Shown: positions 41,378 through 49,633, numbered from the stretch's first letter. The stretch is 64,000 nucleotides of DNA from Mycobacterium sp. 852013-51886_SCH5428379 (GCF_001665575.1 NZ_LZSU01000050.1:29447-93446), one strand, 5' to 3'. Numbers and translations: made by a program. The notes: generated by a model not told the origin, from the sequence alone.

Positions 41378-42409
41378 TCAGTCCAGTCGCGTGCTGTCGC
41401 GGAGCACGACCCGGCCGGGAACGCGTTCGCGCAGGTCAGCGTCGCTGTCGGATGCGCACAGCGCCAATTCCGCCGCGCGGGCGCCGATTTCCTCCAGTGG
41501 CAGGACGACCGTGGTCAGACTCGGTGTGTGGTCACGCAGGGTGGGGATGTCGTCGAAGCCGGCGACACACAGATCGCCCGGCACGGACAGGCCCAGTTCG
41601 CGCCATGCCGCGATGGCTCCGATCGCCATCACGTCGGTCACCGCGAAGACGCAGACCGGTTTCGTCCCCGCGCCGGGTTGGATCTGCAGTGCGGCGGCCA
41701 GGCGCAGCGCCGCCGAGTGGCCACCGTCGCGGGTGAAGGCGCCCGACACCTCCACGAGAGGGGTGAGGCCGCGCCGTCCGAGCGCCTCGACGAACCCGTT
41801 CCGGCGGTCGACCGCGGTGCGGATGCTGCCGGGACCTCCGATGACGGCGAATTCGGTGTGTCCCGCGTCGACCAGAGCATAAGCCAATTCGCGTGAAGCA
41901 AAATAGTTTTCGGGCTCCACGGCGCCACCGAAGGCGAGTGGCTGACCGATCACGACCACCCGACCCCCGTTCTCGCGGTACCGGCCGAACTCCGCTTCGA
42001 GTTCGCGGTCGAGGTCTCCGCTCTGACGGGATCCCGCCAGCACGATGGCGTCGGCGCGGTGGGCGATGAACGTGGCGACCGCTTCGCGCTCGATGTCGAA
42101 ATCCCGATCGGTGCCGGCGAGCAGCACCTGTTTGCGGGCCGTGCGGGCGGCGGACTGGACGCCGCGGGCGATCGAGGAGAAGTACGGGTCGGCGATGTCG
42201 TGGACGACCAGGCCCAACAGGCCGGTCGACGACCGGGCCAGAGCCTGGGCCTGGGCGTTCGGCACGTACCCGAGTTCACGGGCCGCCGCGCGGACCCGGT
42301 CGGCGACACCCTCGCCCGGCACCCGGGCCGACCCGTTGAGCACCCGCGATGCGGTGGCCTGGGACACCCCGGCCCGAGCGGCCACATCCTGCAGCCTCAC
42401 TGCAGCCAT
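41378..42409 (-). CDS. LacI-family transcriptional repressor
   Basis: 343 aa. The N-terminal helix-turn-helix and hinge (VRLQDVAARAGVSQATASRVLNG, residues about 5-27) are followed by a periplasmic-binding-protein-like sensor (LLGLVVHDIADPYFSS, later VAGFDDIP). Its divergent neighbour and the downstream importer operon both have the same operator, so it probably controls both, and itself through the site at 42471. The ligand is unknown, probably the imported compound or an early product. ATG 42409 is taken; GTG 42412 is just before it. Confidence 0.9.
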   Translation of the reverse strand: MAAVRLQDVAARAGVSQATASRVLNGSARVPGEGVADRVRAAARELGYVPNAQAQALARSSTGLLGLVVHDIADPYFSSIARGVQSAARTARKQVLLAGTDRDFDIEREAVATFIAHRADAIVLAGSRQSGDLDRELEAEFGRYRENGGRVVVIGQPLAFGGAVEPENYFASRELAYALVDAGHTEFAVIGGPGSIRTAVDRRNGFVEALGRRGLTPLVEVSGAFTRDGGHSAALRLAAALQIQPGAGTKPVCVFAVTDVMAIGAIAAWRELGLSVPGDLCVAGFDDIPTLRDHTPSLTTVVLPLEEIGARAAELALCASDSDADLRERVPGRVVLRDSTRLD

Positions 42410-42441
42410 CACCGAACTCCCACTATGTCGACGCGGTCGTC

Positions 42442-42484
42442 TTGACCGAACGTTGTGCAGAGCTTACCGTGGAAAGCGCATTCC
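42442..42484 (+). promoter_or_regulatory. Enzyme-operon promoter with LacI-type operator
   Basis: -35 TTGACC (42442-42447), a 17-nt spacer, and -10 TACCGT (42465-42470). The operator GGAAAGCGCATTCC (42471-42484) begins at the base after the -10 and so covers the transcription start. The mRNA leader would be about 120 nt before the dehydrogenase at 42596. The site also lies about 60 bp upstream of the divergent lacI start. Confidence 0.75.
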
Positions 42485-42595
42485 GAAGTGCTGACACCAC
42501 GTATCACCCGTCTCCCGGGTGCCGCGACGGTGTGAATCGACGACAGCACCGTCGGCCGGCGATCGCCGGACCGGCGCTCACCCGAAGGAATCCCG

Positions 42596-43756
42596 ATGAC
42601 ATCACCCTCCGGTCGCCGCACCCTGCGTATCGCCATGAACGGCGTGACGGGGCGCATGGGCTACCGCCAGCACCTCGTCCGCTCGATCCTGCCGCTGCGC
42701 GACACCGGTCTGGTGCTCGAGGACGGCAGCCGTATCGCGATCGAGCCGATCCTCGTCGGGCGCAACGCCGACAAGTTGGCCGACCTGGCCGCCGAACACG
42801 ACGTCGAACACTGGACCACCGACACCGCGTCGGTGATCGCCGATCCGACCGTCGACGTCTATTTCGACGCGCAGGTCACCTCACGCCGGGTGGAGGCGCT
42901 CACGTCGGCGATCAAGGCCGGAAAGCACGTCTACACCGAGAAGCCGACCGCCGAAACCCTCACCGAGGCGATCGAACTGGCCCGGATGGCGGAGAACGCC
43001 GGTGTCGTCGCCGGTGTGGTGCACGACAAGCTGTACCTGCCCGGTCTGGTGAAGCTGCGCCGCCTGGTCGACGAGGGCTTCTTCGGCCGCATCCTGTCGC
43101 TGCGCGGTGAGTTCGGGTACTGGGTGTTCGAAGGCGACGGCCAGCCGGCGCAGCGGCCCAGTTGGAACTACCGGGCTGAAGACGGCGGCGGGATCACCGT
43201 CGACATGTTCTGCCACTGGAACTACGTCATGGAGGCGCTCCTCGGCCCCGTCGAAGCCGTGACCGCCCGTGCGGTCACCCACATCCCGACGCGCTGGGAC
43301 GAGGCCCGCCGCGAGTACGCCGCCACCGCCGACGATGCCGCGTACGGCATCTTCGAGATCGCGGGCGGCGTCATCGCCCAGATCAATTCGTCGTGGGCCG
43401 TGCGGGTGCACCGCGATGAACTCGTCGAGTTCCAGATCGACGGCACGCACGGTTCGGCCGTCGCCGGCCTCCGGCAGTGCGTCGCTCAGCAGCGCGCACA
43501 CACCCCGAAGCCGGTGTGGAACCCGGATCTGCCTGCCACCGAGAATTTCCGCGACCAGTGGCTGGAGGTGCCGGCGAACGCGGATCTGGACAACGGTTTC
43601 AAGCTGCAGTGGGAGGAGTATCTGCGCGACGTCGTGGCGGGCCGGCCACACCGGTACGGGCTGCTGTCGGCCGCCCGCGGCGTGCAACTGGCCGAACTCG
43701 GCCTGCGCAGCTCGGCCGAGGGCCGCCGCCTCGCGGTCCCGGAGATCGTCCTGTGA
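42596..43756 (+). CDS. Gfo/Idh/MocA-family NAD(P)-dependent oxidoreductase
   Basis: 386 aa. The Rossmann start IAMNGVTGRMGYR is at residues 12-24 and the family hallmark EKP occurs in HVYTEKPTAETL near residue 118. The C-terminal alpha/beta domain has a DMFCHWNYVMEALLG segment (about 203-217) where the catalytic Asp and His sit. Members oxidise or epimerise sugars, inositols and glycosides, often at C3. GGAAT precedes ATG 42596 weakly. It is the first of three overlapping genes under the LacI operator. Confidence 0.88.
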   Translation: MTSPSGRRTLRIAMNGVTGRMGYRQHLVRSILPLRDTGLVLEDGSRIAIEPILVGRNADKLADLAAEHDVEHWTTDTASVIADPTVDVYFDAQVTSRRVEALTSAIKAGKHVYTEKPTAETLTEAIELARMAENAGVVAGVVHDKLYLPGLVKLRRLVDEGFFGRILSLRGEFGYWVFEGDGQPAQRPSWNYRAEDGGGITVDMFCHWNYVMEALLGPVEAVTARAVTHIPTRWDEARREYAATADDAAYGIFEIAGGVIAQINSSWAVRVHRDELVEFQIDGTHGSAVAGLRQCVAQQRAHTPKPVWNPDLPATENFRDQWLEVPANADLDNGFKLQWEEYLRDVVAGRPHRYGLLSAARGVQLAELGLRSSAEGRRLAVPEIVL

Positions 43757-44937
43757 CCGCCACCCCGCTCACCGGCACCACGGTCTCGCTCCCGCTCTAC
43801 GGCGAACACCGACTCGGCGACCCCGGTCCCTGGCGGCGTCCGGAGCACCCCATCCGATCCCGCATCGCCTACGCGGCCGCGCACGTGGTGCCCCGACCGC
43901 TGTCGGACACCAGCCCCGGCGCGCCGACGGACCTGGACTGGGAGACCACCCTGGCATTCCGCCACGAGATCTGGTCCTACGGCCTGGGCGTGGCCGACGC
44001 GATGGACACCGCCCAGCGCGGGATGGGCCTGGACTGGCCCGCCACCCGCGAACTGATCCACCGCAGCGGACGCGAGGCCGCCTCGGTCGGTGGACTGCTC
44101 GCCTGCGGCGCCGGAACCGATCAGCTCGACCCGGCCGACGTCCCGACAGGCGCCCCGGGTCTGACGATGATCACCGACGCCTACCGCGAGCAGATCAGCG
44201 TTGTGCGGGAGGCCGGTGCCAACGTCATCCTGATGGCGTCGCGGGCATTGGCCCGGGTGGCGACCTCGCCGGCGGACTACCTGGCGGTGTACGGGCCGCT
44301 GTTGGCCGAAGCGGACCGGCCGGTGATCCTGCACTGGCTGGGGGAGATGTTCGACCCCGCGCTGCGCGGTTACTGGGGTGACGTCGATATCGACGGTGCC
44401 ACTGCGGTTTTCCGAGAACTCATCGAGGCCAACGCGGACAAGGTAGACGGCGTCAAGGTCTCTCTGCTCGACGCCTCGCACGAAGTGGCGCTGCGCCGGC
44501 TGCTACCGGCGGGCGTGCGGCTCTACACCGGCGACGACTTCAACTATCCCGACCTCATCATCGGTGACACCGAGGGACGCTCCGACGCGCTGTTGGGCAT
44601 TTTCGCGGCGATCTATCCCGCGGCATCGACCGCGCTGCAGGAACTCGATGCGGGCCGTCCGGATCGCGCGCACGCGATCCTGGAGTCCACCAGGGCGCTG
44701 GGCCGGCACATCTTCAGCGCCCCGACGTACTACTACAAGACCGGTATCGCCTTCCTCGCCTGGCTCAACGGGCATCAGCCCGGGTTCACCATGGTGGGCG
44801 GTCTGTCGAGCGGACGCTCGCTGCGCCATCTCTGCGAGGTGTTCGTGCTGGCCGACCGCGCCGGACTGCTCACCGATCCGGATCTTGCGGCGCACCGGAT
44901 GCGTCTGTTCCTTGCACTGAACGGGATCGACCGATGA
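43753..44937 (+). CDS. DUF993 protein, dihydrodipicolinate-synthase/aldolase-like
   Basis: 394 aa. A predicted TIM barrel; the segment DGVKVSLLDASHE (about residues 233-245) would place a lysine where class I aldolases of the DHDPS family form the Schiff base. The family is of unknown function. GTG 43753 overlaps the dehydrogenase stop and its own stop overlaps the next ATG, so the three enzymes are translated together. A retro-aldol step on an oxidised sugar-like compound would fit, but this is inference. Confidence 0.82.
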   Translation: MTATPLTGTTVSLPLYGEHRLGDPGPWRRPEHPIRSRIAYAAAHVVPRPLSDTSPGAPTDLDWETTLAFRHEIWSYGLGVADAMDTAQRGMGLDWPATRELIHRSGREAASVGGLLACGAGTDQLDPADVPTGAPGLTMITDAYREQISVVREAGANVILMASRALARVATSPADYLAVYGPLLAEADRPVILHWLGEMFDPALRGYWGDVDIDGATAVFRELIEANADKVDGVKVSLLDASHEVALRRLLPAGVRLYTGDDFNYPDLIIGDTEGRSDALLGIFAAIYPAASTALQELDAGRPDRAHAILESTRALGRHIFSAPTYYYKTGIAFLAWLNGHQPGFTMVGGLSSGRSLRHLCEVFVLADRAGLLTDPDLAAHRMRLFLALNGIDR

Positions 44938-45770
44938 CCGGGGCGCTGGCGAGGCTGTCGCTGAACACCATGACCACCAAGGGCTGGACGCTGCGCGAAG
45001 CGGTCGAGGCCACTGCGGCTGCGGGGCTACCCGCGATCGGTCTCTGGCGTGACCGCGTGGCGGAGACCGGCCTCGACACCGCCGCGAAACTGGTTCGCGA
45101 TCACGGGCTGCGGGTCTCCAGCCTGTGCCGGGGCGGCTTCCTCACCGGCGCAGACGGGGGCGCCGACGCGCTCGACGACAACCGCCGTGCGATCGACGAG
45201 GCCGCCGCGCTCGGTACGCGGGAGCTCGTGCTCGTGGCCGGCGGAATGCCCGATCGCGACCTCACCGGCGCCCGCCGCCGGCTCGCGGAACGGCTCGCGC
45301 TGCTGGTGCCGTATGCGGCCGAACGCGAGGTTCGGTTGGCCCTCGAACCGCTGCACCCGATGTTCTGCGCCGACCGCGCGGTGATCTCGACGCTGGCGCA
45401 GGCGCTGGCGCTGGCTGCTCCGCATCCTGCCGACACCGTGGGCGTGGTGGTCGACACCTTCCACGTTTGGTGGGATCCCGATCTGGCCGACGGCATCGCC
45501 GCCGCGGGCGCGCAGGGACGCATCAGCGCGTTCCAGGTCTGCGACTGGCTGGTGCCGATGACACCGGATCCGCTCGTGTCGCGGGGGATGATGGGTGACG
45601 GCGTCATCGACTTCGCGGCGATCGCACAGCAGGTCACCGCCGCCGGATACCGCGGCGATGTCGAGGTCGAGATCTTCAACGAAACTGTCTGGGCCACCGA
45701 CGGACTCGCTGTACTCGAGACGATGAAGCAGCGCTACCTCGAGCTGGTCGCGCCCGGGCTGGCCGACTAG
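44934..45770 (+). CDS. Sugar-phosphate isomerase/epimerase-family TIM-barrel protein
   Basis: 278 aa. AP-endonuclease-2/xylose-isomerase-like fold. Likely metal ligands are Glu in LALEPLHP (about residue 139), Asp in VVDTFHVWW, His nearby, and Glu in VEVEIFN near the C terminus. Such proteins pair with Gfo/Idh/MocA dehydrogenases in inositol and 3-keto-glycoside pathways (IolE, IolH and C-glycoside-cleaving DgpB/C-type systems). The substrate is not readable here. It is convergent with echA16, sharing the bases CTAG as stop codons. Confidence 0.85.
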   Translation: MTGALARLSLNTMTTKGWTLREAVEATAAAGLPAIGLWRDRVAETGLDTAAKLVRDHGLRVSSLCRGGFLTGADGGADALDDNRRAIDEAAALGTRELVLVAGGMPDRDLTGARRRLAERLALLVPYAAEREVRLALEPLHPMFCADRAVISTLAQALALAAPHPADTVGVVVDTFHVWWDPDLADGIAAAGAQGRISAFQVCDWLVPMTPDPLVSRGMMGDGVIDFAAIAQQVTAAGYRGDVEVEIFNETVWATDGLAVLETMKQRYLELVAPGLAD

Positions 45771-46528
45771 CGGTTCTGGGCGCGGCCCCGCTCGAACACC
45801 GAGGCGCGGCTGGCGGCGATGTCGTCGCCGGTGGTCGAGGCCATCCACTGCCGCGCGGAGTCGGCCTCGATCCACAGCGCCGCGTTGGTCTGCGATTCGT
45901 CGATGCGGTGATAGGAGTCCAGCAGCGACCGCACCGCCCGCTGGTTGTTGCCGACGATCGACGCGGCGACGGCCCTGGCGGTCGGCAGCAGTTGGTCGTG
46001 GTCGACGACCTCGGTCACCAGACCGGCCCGCAGGGCGTCCGCGGCGGACAGATAGTCGCCGGTCAGGCTCATCCGTCGGGCCATCCCGACGCCGACCTTC
46101 TGCGGCAGCCGCACCGACAACCCCCACGTCGGCAGCAGACCGACCCGGGCATGGGTGTCGGCGAATCGGGCCTTCTCCGAGGCGATCAGGATGTCGCAGT
46201 ACAGCGCGATCTCCAGACCGCCGGTCACCGCCGCCCCGTTGATCGCCCCGATCACCGGTTTGGTCATCGGCGGCCATTTCGGCGAGATGTCCGGTAGCTG
46301 GGTCGTATCACCCAGTTCCTTGAGGTCCAGCCCCGCGCAGAACACCGGGTCGGCGCCGGTGACGATCACGACGTCGACGCCGTCATCGGCCTGCGCATCG
46401 CGCAGCGCCGCGAAGAACTTGCCGCGCAACTCCGCCGACAGCGCGTTGCGCGACTGCGGCCGGTTCAGCGTCAGGGTGCGGACTCGGTCGGTGGTGTCGA
46501 TCAGCAGCACGTCGGTGTCGTCGGTCAT
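45767..46528 (-). CDS. echA16: Enoyl-CoA hydratase/isomerase family protein
   Basis: 253 aa crotonase fold. The CoA oxyanion-hole segments are DPVFCAGLDLKEL (about residues 60-72) and INGAAVTGGLEIAL (about 96-109). The usual second catalytic glutamate region reads DTHARVGLLPTWGLS, without a clear glutamate at the hydratase position, so the exact reaction is uncertain. It closely matches M. tuberculosis EchA16 (Rv2831c), which also follows the transporter locus after dinF. Start ATG 46528 is 8 nt after a TACCGT -10 box. Confidence 0.85.
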   Translation of the reverse strand: MTDDTDVLLIDTTDRVRTLTLNRPQSRNALSAELRGKFFAALRDAQADDGVDVVIVTGADPVFCAGLDLKELGDTTQLPDISPKWPPMTKPVIGAINGAAVTGGLEIALYCDILIASEKARFADTHARVGLLPTWGLSVRLPQKVGVGMARRMSLTGDYLSAADALRAGLVTEVVDHDQLLPTARAVAASIVGNNQRAVRSLLDSYHRIDESQTNAALWIEADSARQWMASTTGDDIAASRASVFERGRAQNR

Positions 46529-46536
46529 GGTGCTAG

Positions 46537-46559
46537 ACGGTAACGCCCGCGCCTATCGT
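46537..46559. promoter_or_regulatory. Back-to-back -10 boxes in a 38-bp divergent gap
   Basis: Minus-strand TACCGT (46542-46537) lies 8 nt before echA16, and plus-strand TATCGT (46554-46559) lies 7 nt before the DUF2277 ATG at 46567. Each promoter's -35 region would fall inside the other gene's -10 or start, so the two should interfere. Confidence 0.5.
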
Positions 46560-46566
46560 GGCTGAT

Positions 46567-46833
46567 ATGTGCCGAAACATCACCGAGTTGCGTGGCCTCG
46601 AGCCCGCGGCGACCGACGAGGAGATCGAGGCCGCCGCCCGTCAGTACATCCGCAAGGTCAGCGGGATCACCCGGCCCACCGCCGCCAACGCCGAGGCCTT
46701 CGAGACCGCCGTCGCTGAGGTCACCGCGACGACCACCCGACTGCTCTCCGGGCTGCCGCCGCGACGTCAACCGCCGAAGACGGTGCCGCCGCTGCGCCGG
46801 CCCGAGGTGCGGGCCCGGCTCAACCTCGCGTGA
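46567..46833 (+). CDS. DUF2277 family protein
   Basis: 88 aa. Family members start with MCRNI, which fixes ATG 46567 rather than the frame opening at 46558. The N-terminal MCRNITELRGLEP and the segment TDEEIEAAARQYIRKVSG are conserved. No function is known. A leaderless -10 is seven bases upstream. It overlaps the DUF1802 gene by GTGA, suggesting a functional pair. Confidence 0.82.
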   Translation: MCRNITELRGLEPAATDEEIEAAARQYIRKVSGITRPTAANAEAFETAVAEVTATTTRLLSGLPPRRQPPKTVPPLRRPEVRARLNLA

Positions 46834-47390
46834 GCACCCCGGCGCTCAAGGAGTGGAGTGCCGCGGTGCACGCACTGCTCGACGGCCGACAGACGGTACT
46901 GCTGCGTAAGGGCGGCATCGGCGAGAAGCGCTTCCGCCTGCCGTCGGAGGTGGACGCCGACCGTTTCCTGTTGTTCCCCACGGTGGCGCACAGCCATGCC
47001 GAGCGCGTTCGCCCCGAACACCGCGATCTGCTCGCACCCGCCGCCGCCGACAGCACCGAGGACGCGGTGACGATCCGCGCCGGCGCGACAGTGGTTGCCG
47101 CCATCGAGGTTCAGCGCCCGGAGGCGGTCGCGGAGCTGGCGTCGCTGCACATCTGGACGACCGATTCGGTGCAGCAGGATCGGCTGGACTTCCGGCCCAG
47201 ACGCCGACTGGCCGTCCTGGTCGTATCGGTCTGCCCGCTGACCGAACCGGTACGTATGGAGCGGCTTCCGCAATACGGCGGATGTACCAGTTGGGTCGAC
47301 CTCGCGGTGGCGGCCGACTGGGGGACACCCGTGCACGATGACGCGACGCTGCGCGACGTGGCCGACCGGGTGCGGCGCTCAGTGGGCTGA
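46830..47390 (+). CDS. DUF1802 family protein
   Basis: 186 aa. The typical opening LKEWSAAVHALLDGRQTVLLRKGGI is at residues 6-30, followed by EKRFRLPSEVDADRFLLFPTVAHSHAERV. DUF1802 proteins are uncharacterised and may be nucleases or nucleic-acid binders by remote similarity, but I cannot support a role from this sequence. It is coupled to the DUF2277 gene and overlaps the convergent CocE-type gene by 12 bp. Confidence 0.8.
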   Translation: MSTPALKEWSAAVHALLDGRQTVLLRKGGIGEKRFRLPSEVDADRFLLFPTVAHSHAERVRPEHRDLLAPAAADSTEDAVTIRAGATVVAAIEVQRPEAVAELASLHIWTTDSVQQDRLDFRPRRRLAVLVVSVCPLTEPVRMERLPQYGGCTSWVDLAVAADWGTPVHDDATLRDVADRVRRSVG

Positions 47391-49019
47391 CGGCGGCCGG
47401 TCCGCGGCGGGCAGCACGATGCGCGAGATCCCGCCCTGCCCGTGCCGGACTGTGTGTACGGCCTTCGTCATCCGTCGGCCGGTGATCGGCGGCTCGCCGG
47501 TACCGAGGTTGCGGGCGAAGCGTGGATGCGATCCGCCCGCCACCAGTACGCGCAGCCGCGAACCTGCCCGGAAGCGGTGCGCCACCGCGTCCAGTTCGAG
47601 ACGCACGGTGCCGTCGGGACCCGTCAGCCGCCGGAAGCCCTCGGACACGTTGCGCGAGCGGCCTTTCGCATCGACCGCACTGAGCCGGACGAACAGATCC
47701 CGGTGCGGATTGTCAGAGGCGCAGCTCAGCTCGACCACGGGGGTGCCGATCACATAAAGATCCGCCGAGAGTGGCGCACCGGTGAAGGTGAGCACGTCCG
47801 ACCGTGCGGCGAGCCGGTCGTCCCTGCGGTAGCCCCCTTTGGCCGACAGCAGCCGCCCGCCCACCGTCGGCGTGGGATCGGCGGGGTCGTAGACGAATGA
47901 CGACGGCGCCGCGGTCGCCGCCGGAGGATCGGCGGTGAGGCCGCCGCCGGGAGTCAGGAACAGTTCGCGCTCACCGACCTGCGGCGGCCAGTCGTCGAGT
48001 TCGCACCAGCCGCCGCCGTTGATCTCGAAGCGCACCCGCCGGGTCCGCGCACCCGGCGCTCCGTCCAGGTGGGTGCCCAGCCAGTCCAGTGTCTCCCGCA
48101 GCACCGTGGGCGCACCCTTGGTCATCACCTGGGAATGCGTCCACGACCCGACGGTCAGCGCTACCGGAACGCCGCGGTCGCGCAGTTGCGCGTACTGGGC
48201 GAGGGTCTGATCGAGGAACAGGTCCTGCCAACCACTGAACAACAGAACCGGCACCTGCACCCGGTCCAGCGCGTCGGCCGCGCGCAGCCGGTCCCAGAAC
48301 GCGGTGTCGTCGGGATCCTGCAGCCAGGATTCGTACCACGGCGCGCCCGCTCCGAGCAGCCGTCGCCCGGCCTCGCCGAGCGGCACACCGGCAGCCGCCC
48401 TGGCCACCGTGCGCCCCGCGCGGACCTGGCGGACCAGCGCATTGAGCCGTCCGGGGTCCTCCTGGTGGGCCATCATGTCGCTCCACCCGAGGAAGTCGTT
48501 GAGCGAGAACGATCCGGTGCCCCACGAGGAGGTGTGGAAGTCGTGCGGACCGACGGCGATCACCGCCGCGCGCAGCTCCGGTGGCGGATCGGTCAGCAGC
48601 GCCCACTGGGTGAACCCGAGATAGGACAGCCCGAGGGTGGCGAAAGTGCCGGTGAACCAAGGCTGTTCACGCAACCACACCACGGTGTCCGCGCCGTCCT
48701 CGCGCTCGTGCGCCATCGGCTCGAAGTCCCCGCCGGATCCGAACGTGCCCCGCACGCTCTGCACGACGACGTGGTAGCCGCGGCGCGCGTAGACCACCGC
48801 GAACAGCGTCGAGAACGGGAAACCGCGGCCGTACGGACACCGGACCAGCAGGGTGCCAGCCGGGCGCCGGTGACTGGGGGCAGCGGTGGGAATGTAGTGG
48901 TCGGCGAGCAGATCGACGCCGTCGCGCATCGGCACCCGCACACCGCGGTCGACGGTGAAATCGGTGGTGTGCGGAGGGAGTCGCAGCAGCCGGCTGACGG
49001 CCTTGCCCAGTACGGTCAC
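47379..49019 (-). CDS. CocE/NonD-type alpha/beta hydrolase (X-Pro dipeptidyl-peptidase-like)
   Basis: 546 aa, matching Rv2800. The N-terminal catalytic domain (VRVPMRDGVDLLADHY onward) has the nucleophile elbow LGLSYLGF at about residues 134-141, an Asp region FSGWQDLF and a His region GSWTHSQ. A C-terminal jelly-roll domain (about 360-540) begins near FEINGGGW and is typical of cocaine esterase. It is probably an ester or amide hydrolase; substrate unknown. GTG 49019 is six bases after a TAGCCT -10 box (49031-49026). Confidence 0.88.
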   Translation of the reverse strand: MTVLGKAVSRLLRLPPHTTDFTVDRGVRVPMRDGVDLLADHYIPTAAPSHRRPAGTLLVRCPYGRGFPFSTLFAVVYARRGYHVVVQSVRGTFGSGGDFEPMAHEREDGADTVVWLREQPWFTGTFATLGLSYLGFTQWALLTDPPPELRAAVIAVGPHDFHTSSWGTGSFSLNDFLGWSDMMAHQEDPGRLNALVRQVRAGRTVARAAAGVPLGEAGRRLLGAGAPWYESWLQDPDDTAFWDRLRAADALDRVQVPVLLFSGWQDLFLDQTLAQYAQLRDRGVPVALTVGSWTHSQVMTKGAPTVLRETLDWLGTHLDGAPGARTRRVRFEINGGGWCELDDWPPQVGERELFLTPGGGLTADPPAATAAPSSFVYDPADPTPTVGGRLLSAKGGYRRDDRLAARSDVLTFTGAPLSADLYVIGTPVVELSCASDNPHRDLFVRLSAVDAKGRSRNVSEGFRRLTGPDGTVRLELDAVAHRFRAGSRLRVLVAGGSHPRFARNLGTGEPPITGRRMTKAVHTVRHGQGGISRIVLPAADRPPSAH

Positions 49020-49025
49020 CCGGTC

Positions 49026-49031
49026 AGGCTA
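49026..49031 (-). promoter_or_regulatory. -10 box for leaderless CocE-type gene
   Basis: TAGCCT on the minus strand ends 6 nt before GTG 49019, a textbook leaderless spacing. It lies in the 35-bp gap after the DUF3558 gene, so the hydrolase need not depend on it. Confidence 0.55.
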
Positions 49032-49054
49032 GCTGCGCCCTAATGGGTTGCGCC

Positions 49055-49633
49055 CTAATAGATGTAGTGGGGGGCCAACTCCTGGGCCTTCTGCAGGTTG
49101 GTCTGCATGCAGTCCACATCCGGTACCGAGTAGACCGGCGAGTAGAACAGCACCTGCTGGATGACGCCGTAGTCGGTCTTGAACGCCAGCGCGCAGGTGA
49201 TCCACCACCGGTTGTTCCAGTCGGTGGGCTTCATGATCCAGTACTGGGCGGCGCGGTGACCGGCGACGTCGAGCTGCACCGCGTCGGGGGGCAGCGTCTC
49301 CTCGTAGCTGCGCCAGACGAACGCCTCGACGGTCAACTGGTAGTTGCCGGCGTCGTATTTGCAGCGGAGGCTGTCCTCCGGGGCCGGCGGCGTGTACGCC
49401 AGGCCGGCACGCTGCACCACGTCGAGCGGGATGTCGCGGCACGGGTCGAACGGTGACGGGTCGACGGTGTCGATCACCGGATACTTGATCGAGGACGACG
49501 CAGTCATCGGCAGGAACGTCGAGCGCAGATCGATCCGGCCCGTCGTACCGCTGACCGGGTCGGCCTGCACCACCACGATCACCGCCGCGAACAACGCGCA
49601 CAACGCCGAGAGAACTCTCAGCCTGGCGGCCAT
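49055..49633 (-). CDS. Secreted DUF3558-family protein
   Basis: 192 aa, matching Rv2799. A signal peptide (residues about 5-25, LRVLSALCALFAAVIVVVQ) lacks a lipobox cysteine, so it is probably secreted or anchored by that helix. DUF3558 features are DPCRDIPLDVVQRAGL and a pair of conserved cysteines later (LRCKYDAG, DVDCMQ). ATG 49633 follows an AAGGGGG Shine-Dalgarno; GTG 49636 is adjacent. Function unknown. Confidence 0.8.
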   Translation of the reverse strand: MAARLRVLSALCALFAAVIVVVQADPVSGTTGRIDLRSTFLPMTASSSIKYPVIDTVDPSPFDPCRDIPLDVVQRAGLAYTPPAPEDSLRCKYDAGNYQLTVEAFVWRSYEETLPPDAVQLDVAGHRAAQYWIMKPTDWNNRWWITCALAFKTDYGVIQQVLFYSPVYSVPDVDCMQTNLQKAQELAPHYIY

